From positions 310,001 through 374,000 of the forward strand of contig JAJNNY010000002.1 of the NCBI GenBank assembly GCA_022453515.1: a DNA stretch of 64,000 nt. Reading direction: 5' to 3'. This document shows, piece by piece, positions 60,595-64,000 of this stretch. Each line of letters starts with the position of its first letter. Position 1 is the first letter of the stretch. A program made the position numbers and the translations under genes. Source of the DNA: Astrocystis sublimbata. Lineage: Eukaryota > Ascomycota > Sordariomycetes > Xylariales > Xylariaceae. The notes beneath the pieces are model-generated. The model made no database searches. It worked only from the letters and a program-made list of their open reading frames with translations, and was not told the DNA's origin.

Positions 60595-62502
60595 CACTCC
60601 TCATCACATGTCTGGACTAGCAGATACAGTAACGCTTGAATATTCATGGGCACATAGTGCTTGTGAAGAACATATCCAGGGTCATACCGCTCCCTTCTTA
60701 ACCGCCTAGACAAGTATGATACTCTGAAAGACAGTGATGCCTTAACTCACTTAGATTCTATTCCTGTTTTCTCCATACTAATGCAGGTGGAATTATCCGA
60801 TACCGAAGCTAATCTTTGAGGTCCCAGGTTGCTAGCTGCTAACACTATATGAGACATCAGCAAACTGTCCGAAATACTGTGTGGGTGCTCTTCCCGGAAC
60901 CCTCTTGGTGAGTTGAGACAAATGGACTGTTAGCCCGGGTGTGGCGTAACGACCGCTTCCGTTTTCAGCTTGAGACGATCCGCGCTCATCTTCTTAGGAA
61001 TGGGGCAAAACGGTATTGACCACGAACTAACTGTTCCTCGCGGTTCCGAGATCGCCTTGCACGTACCCGTAATACCAAGTACGCAGACAGCAACGGCAAT
61101 GGAACATATTCCAACACGGCAGTTACAATCAAATGTCTAGGTCGCTTCCCCTCGATCAGCAGGGTCTAGATTCCAAAGTTCCGAAACAGAAAGCGAAAGA
61201 CGCGATATTAACATACCTCAACTACCGTTGACCTGGATGCAGTCAGAACTCGAGTGCTGCTGTAAATCATGCTTTGATTCAGAGAACCTCGAGTGTGCCA
61301 TGTGGCTTTAAGACCTCGGTCGTTCTCCTGTCTCAGCACCATGAGCGGTTTATTGCACATTCCTATAGATGAGAGTGTGAAGAGAACTACACGTGTAGAA
61401 TACTAAACTTGCTCATTTGAGTAAACGGTAACCAGTCTCAAAGATGTGGCATGTTTACTCTGTACACTCATTCCTAAGCGCACTACTCGACTTGATAAAG
61501 AAGAAAGCCGTTAGGTAATTTCGTGTACCTTCAAAGGGCAAGCCCTTTACCCATTCTCAGCTTCAAACCGGACCCTCTTCACTGAAGACGCTGCTATAGG
61601 ACAGTAAGCCATGCGCTCCTCTTCCGTCAGCCATCCGGAAAGAGGCGCGTGTCCGGAAACCGACCGACAGTCCTACACCTTCTTAAATTGGCAAAACATG
61701 TCACAACCGCTTACTGCTCTCCTTGCTTACATAGCATGAAATCCCGCCACATGCCAGGGAAATAGCCGCAAGTTAGAGGTTGCGAGGCCGCGTCAGTTGT
61801 GTGTTATCTTAGCTTATACGAAGCAGTTGACGCAGCATCTAAATATGTTCTCATGATTACAGTCCGAGCATATTGTTCCGCAAGGTACGATCCAAGCATG
61901 ACGGACTAGACCAGTTAAAGAGTGCGACATACCGCCCGACTGGGCGATGACATGCATGATGGGCGACGAGGACGGGGCCAGCCCTAGACACTGCGATTAT
62001 CCACACCTCGTCAGTTGCGCCACTGACAATAGCGTTTGCCCCTCCTAGCCTCGTCCGGCACGCCCGCCGGCTGACCACCCACCTTGACTTGCCTTACCTC
62101 ACTGCTAGATGGCCTAAAAACAATTTATTGATCCGGGTCCTCGGCCGTTTATAGTAGTACTGCCGATCGTCGGAGGGGTATTGCCATGTGGTATGACACC
62201 TCCTAGTATACATCCGGAATGTAGGAGCTTGCGATCTCGTAGTGCGGGGGTAAGTATTATCAATAGTGGCGAAAAGATGTTACATTCTCGCTGCTAGAGA
62301 ACTATACTAAAAATGACTATTACCGCCTCATTTCCCGGATATCGATGGAATGGTGATCCAGCAATTGTGCCCGAGCGTACATTACATACATGTAGTTTGT
62401 GGGGGGAAAAACTCAAACGACCGACCTGGACTAGATATTTATGCAGTCCGATGCAGATAGGAGAACAACAGCTTTTATGGGTTACCTGTGGTAGGCGCGT
62501 AG

Positions 62503-64000
62503 TCACCTGATGGCGTGCATTTCGCTGTGGATATTCATAACTGGGAGAGAGGGTGTCCTTGACATTGGCTTGGGCACTCGTCTGAGGTGTGACAGGAAAG
62601 GTATGTGTCTGGCCCGGGGCTTTCTGTGATATTCGGGAAGGGTGGCACGAACGGTCTCAGCAGCCATCGTCTGTTCGAGGGTGGCGTCGGACGGGATGGA
62701 GCGCAGGGTTGAGGTCGCGGATAGTGCGCTGAGCTCTGCGCTGAGGTTGAGGTTGCTTTCCTTGTCGGCGTCGACAAAGGTGGAGCGCAGGAAGTCGATG
62801 AACAAATCAACATCTTGCCTCGTGGACATGGCGCCCAGGCTCACACGGGCGATCCTAGATGTCAGACATGGAGTTAGGATCCCGACTCGCTCGCTGTTCG
62901 CTGTGTGGTGCAACGCGTGGAGGGGTGAATCAACCTACCCTGTAGGGAGACCATTTAGGACAGAGATGCCATGCGAGCCACAATGGTGACCGGCGGAGAG
63001 CGCGCGGTCCGTCATCCACGGTTCGTAGCCTAGCAGGGAAAAGATTCCGCCAGGATTGCAGACACCTATGATCATGTAAGCCTTGTGCGTAGGGCACCAC
63101 ACACGATCGGGCCTGGTTCCTACCTCCAGATCTGATATAGAAACCCGCATGGTTGGCCATGCGCTCTACATCAGTATACGAGACGTAGCCCCCGTTTGAA
63201 AGAACGACGTTGAAGGCGAGAGCTGAGCCTTGTTTGTTCGGATTCGTGAAGTCTTTGTTCTCAGAATAGATATGACATGCAGGCCGCCCATTCACGTGGC
63301 GTAGCCCAACCATGCCACGATACAGAAGCTCCATCAGGTGCGACGTGTGCGCAGAGATGTTTCTCATGGATCCGTATAGCCGCAGATGCACGTTGATCGC
63401 ATCGCCAAGGGCGAGGATGCTGTGGAACGGTAGCGTTCCATCCTCGAGACCCTCGTGGAGCTTGTACGTGGGGGCTTGAAGACCTTTGGACCGGTGCCAT
63501 GGCGTATCTCCAAAGCTGGAGACCATGGAGACTGTACCCCCGCCGAAGTACTTGCGCAGGGTGAGGATGTGACCAGACTCTCTTCGGACGACTAACGCTC
63601 CTACGTCGGGAAAGCCGAATATCTTGTACAGAGAGAAGCAGGTGAAGTCGGGCGCACGATCCGGGTCTTGGAACACATTTTCCATCGGGTATGTCATGGC
63701 AAGCGCGGCTGCATCCAGAAGTGTGTAGGTGGTCTGCAGCGATTCTGAGTGACGTGCCCGCCACGACCATGACAACGGTAACCTCCGTCCTGTCATGTTG
63801 GACTGGCCGGGATATGCGAACAGGCCTAGCCCGTTTGGATTGGAGCGATTGACAAACGAGTTATCCGGGAATTGAAGCCATTCTTCGACGTCTTGGTCGT
63901 TTTCGAAACAATACGATTGTCCGTAGGTGAGCTCCCTCACACCAACAATGCTGGTGTGGGCGTCTTTGTGGTAACCATACCAGAATTTACGATCCCTGCT
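62503..64000 (-). CDS. Molybdenum cofactor sulfurase-like class V aminotransferase (partial)
   Basis: Three exons are visible: 64000 (edge)-63124, 63065-62939 and 62854-62503. The frame stays open to the window end (FWYGYHKDAHTSIVGVREL), so the N-terminus is outside. Recognisable blocks of the NifS-like sulfurase domain are LFAYPGQSNMTGRRLPLSW, the PLP-lysine segment SLYKIFGFPDVGALVVR, FGGGTVSMVSS, LEDGTLPFHSILALG and the C-terminal IARVSLGAMSTRQDVDLFI. Full-length molybdenum cofactor sulfurases (HxB, Mocos) continue into a MOSC domain; this protein stops about 100 residues after the aminotransferase fold, in a Ser/Leu-rich tail without MOSC motifs. It is therefore a MOSC-less paralogue. Cysteine desulfurase activity is likely from the family but not proven. 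Confidence 0.85.

Larger units (their letters stand above)
54996..62502. other. Gene desert of about 7.5 kb
   Basis: No gene model can be supported here. Open frames rarely exceed 100 codons and none shows a domain with confidence. TAGG/CCTA palindromes, frequent to the left, are nearly absent; the clearest is CCTACCTAGGTA at 57511-57522. Base composition is moderately AT-rich but not extreme, and no transposon ends, long terminal repeats or tRNA genes were recognised. Two small frames (58269-58478 and 60469-60594) are described separately. Confidence 0.5.

Noticed and set aside
54996..62502. RIP-mutated transposon hypothesis for the desert
   Set aside because: By eye the base composition is only moderately AT-rich and no repeat structure or transposase relic is visible; a computed RIP index would be needed.

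Overview
The window is nuclear DNA of a filamentous ascomycete (Pezizomycotina). Sordariomycetes is my best guess from protein similarity; the species cannot be named from sequence alone. Genes carry short introns (mostly 49-180 nt, GT-AG, CTAAC/CTGAC-like branch sites), the proteins are clearly fungal (TRAPPII Trs65, Prp40, Rli1, Chd1, an Hst3/Hst4-type sirtuin, Med16, alpha-tubulin, Pre2, a Flc/TRP channel), and intergenic DNA is full of short TAGG/CCTA motifs. I resolved exon-intron structures by hand; every model of the recognised genes below closes in phase across all its junctions.

Layout. 0-25.6 kb is a dense block of housekeeping and nuclear genes: trs65 (-) and prp40 (+) share a divergent promoter, rli1 (-) and chd1 (+) another, and the sirtuin (-) and med16 (+) a third. 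26.6-29.5 kb holds two accessory-type genes placed tail to tail, a DUF1989 protein (+) and a secreted proteinase K-like subtilase (-). 32-42 kb returns to core functions: alpha-tubulin (-), mitochondrial t6A enzyme qri7 (+), proteasome beta5 pre2 (-) and an ML-domain TRP-like (Flc) membrane protein (-). 45-55 kb is regulatory: a large C2H2 zinc-finger protein (-), a small DUF202-like membrane protein (+) and a Zn2Cys6 protein (-). 55-62.5 kb is a gene desert. The right edge holds a molybdenum-cofactor-sulfurase-like class V aminotransferase (-) whose N-terminus lies outside the window.

No operon-like system, phage, CRISPR array or complete transposon was found. Many genes act in basic gene expression: U1 snRNP splicing (Prp40), ribosome recycling (Rli1), chromatin remodelling (Chd1), NAD-dependent deacetylation (sirtuin), Mediator (Med16) and tRNA modification (Qri7). 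The most notable observations are: an rli1 gene split into 21 exons, including 13-nt and 20-nt exons and a GC-AG intron; a Leu in place of the usual Met45 in the proteasome beta5 S1 pocket; two stop-free 51-nt in-frame introns; a dispersed palindromic intergenic motif; a molybdenum-cofactor-sulfurase-like protein that ends without a MOSC domain; and unexplained small open frames in the gene desert.
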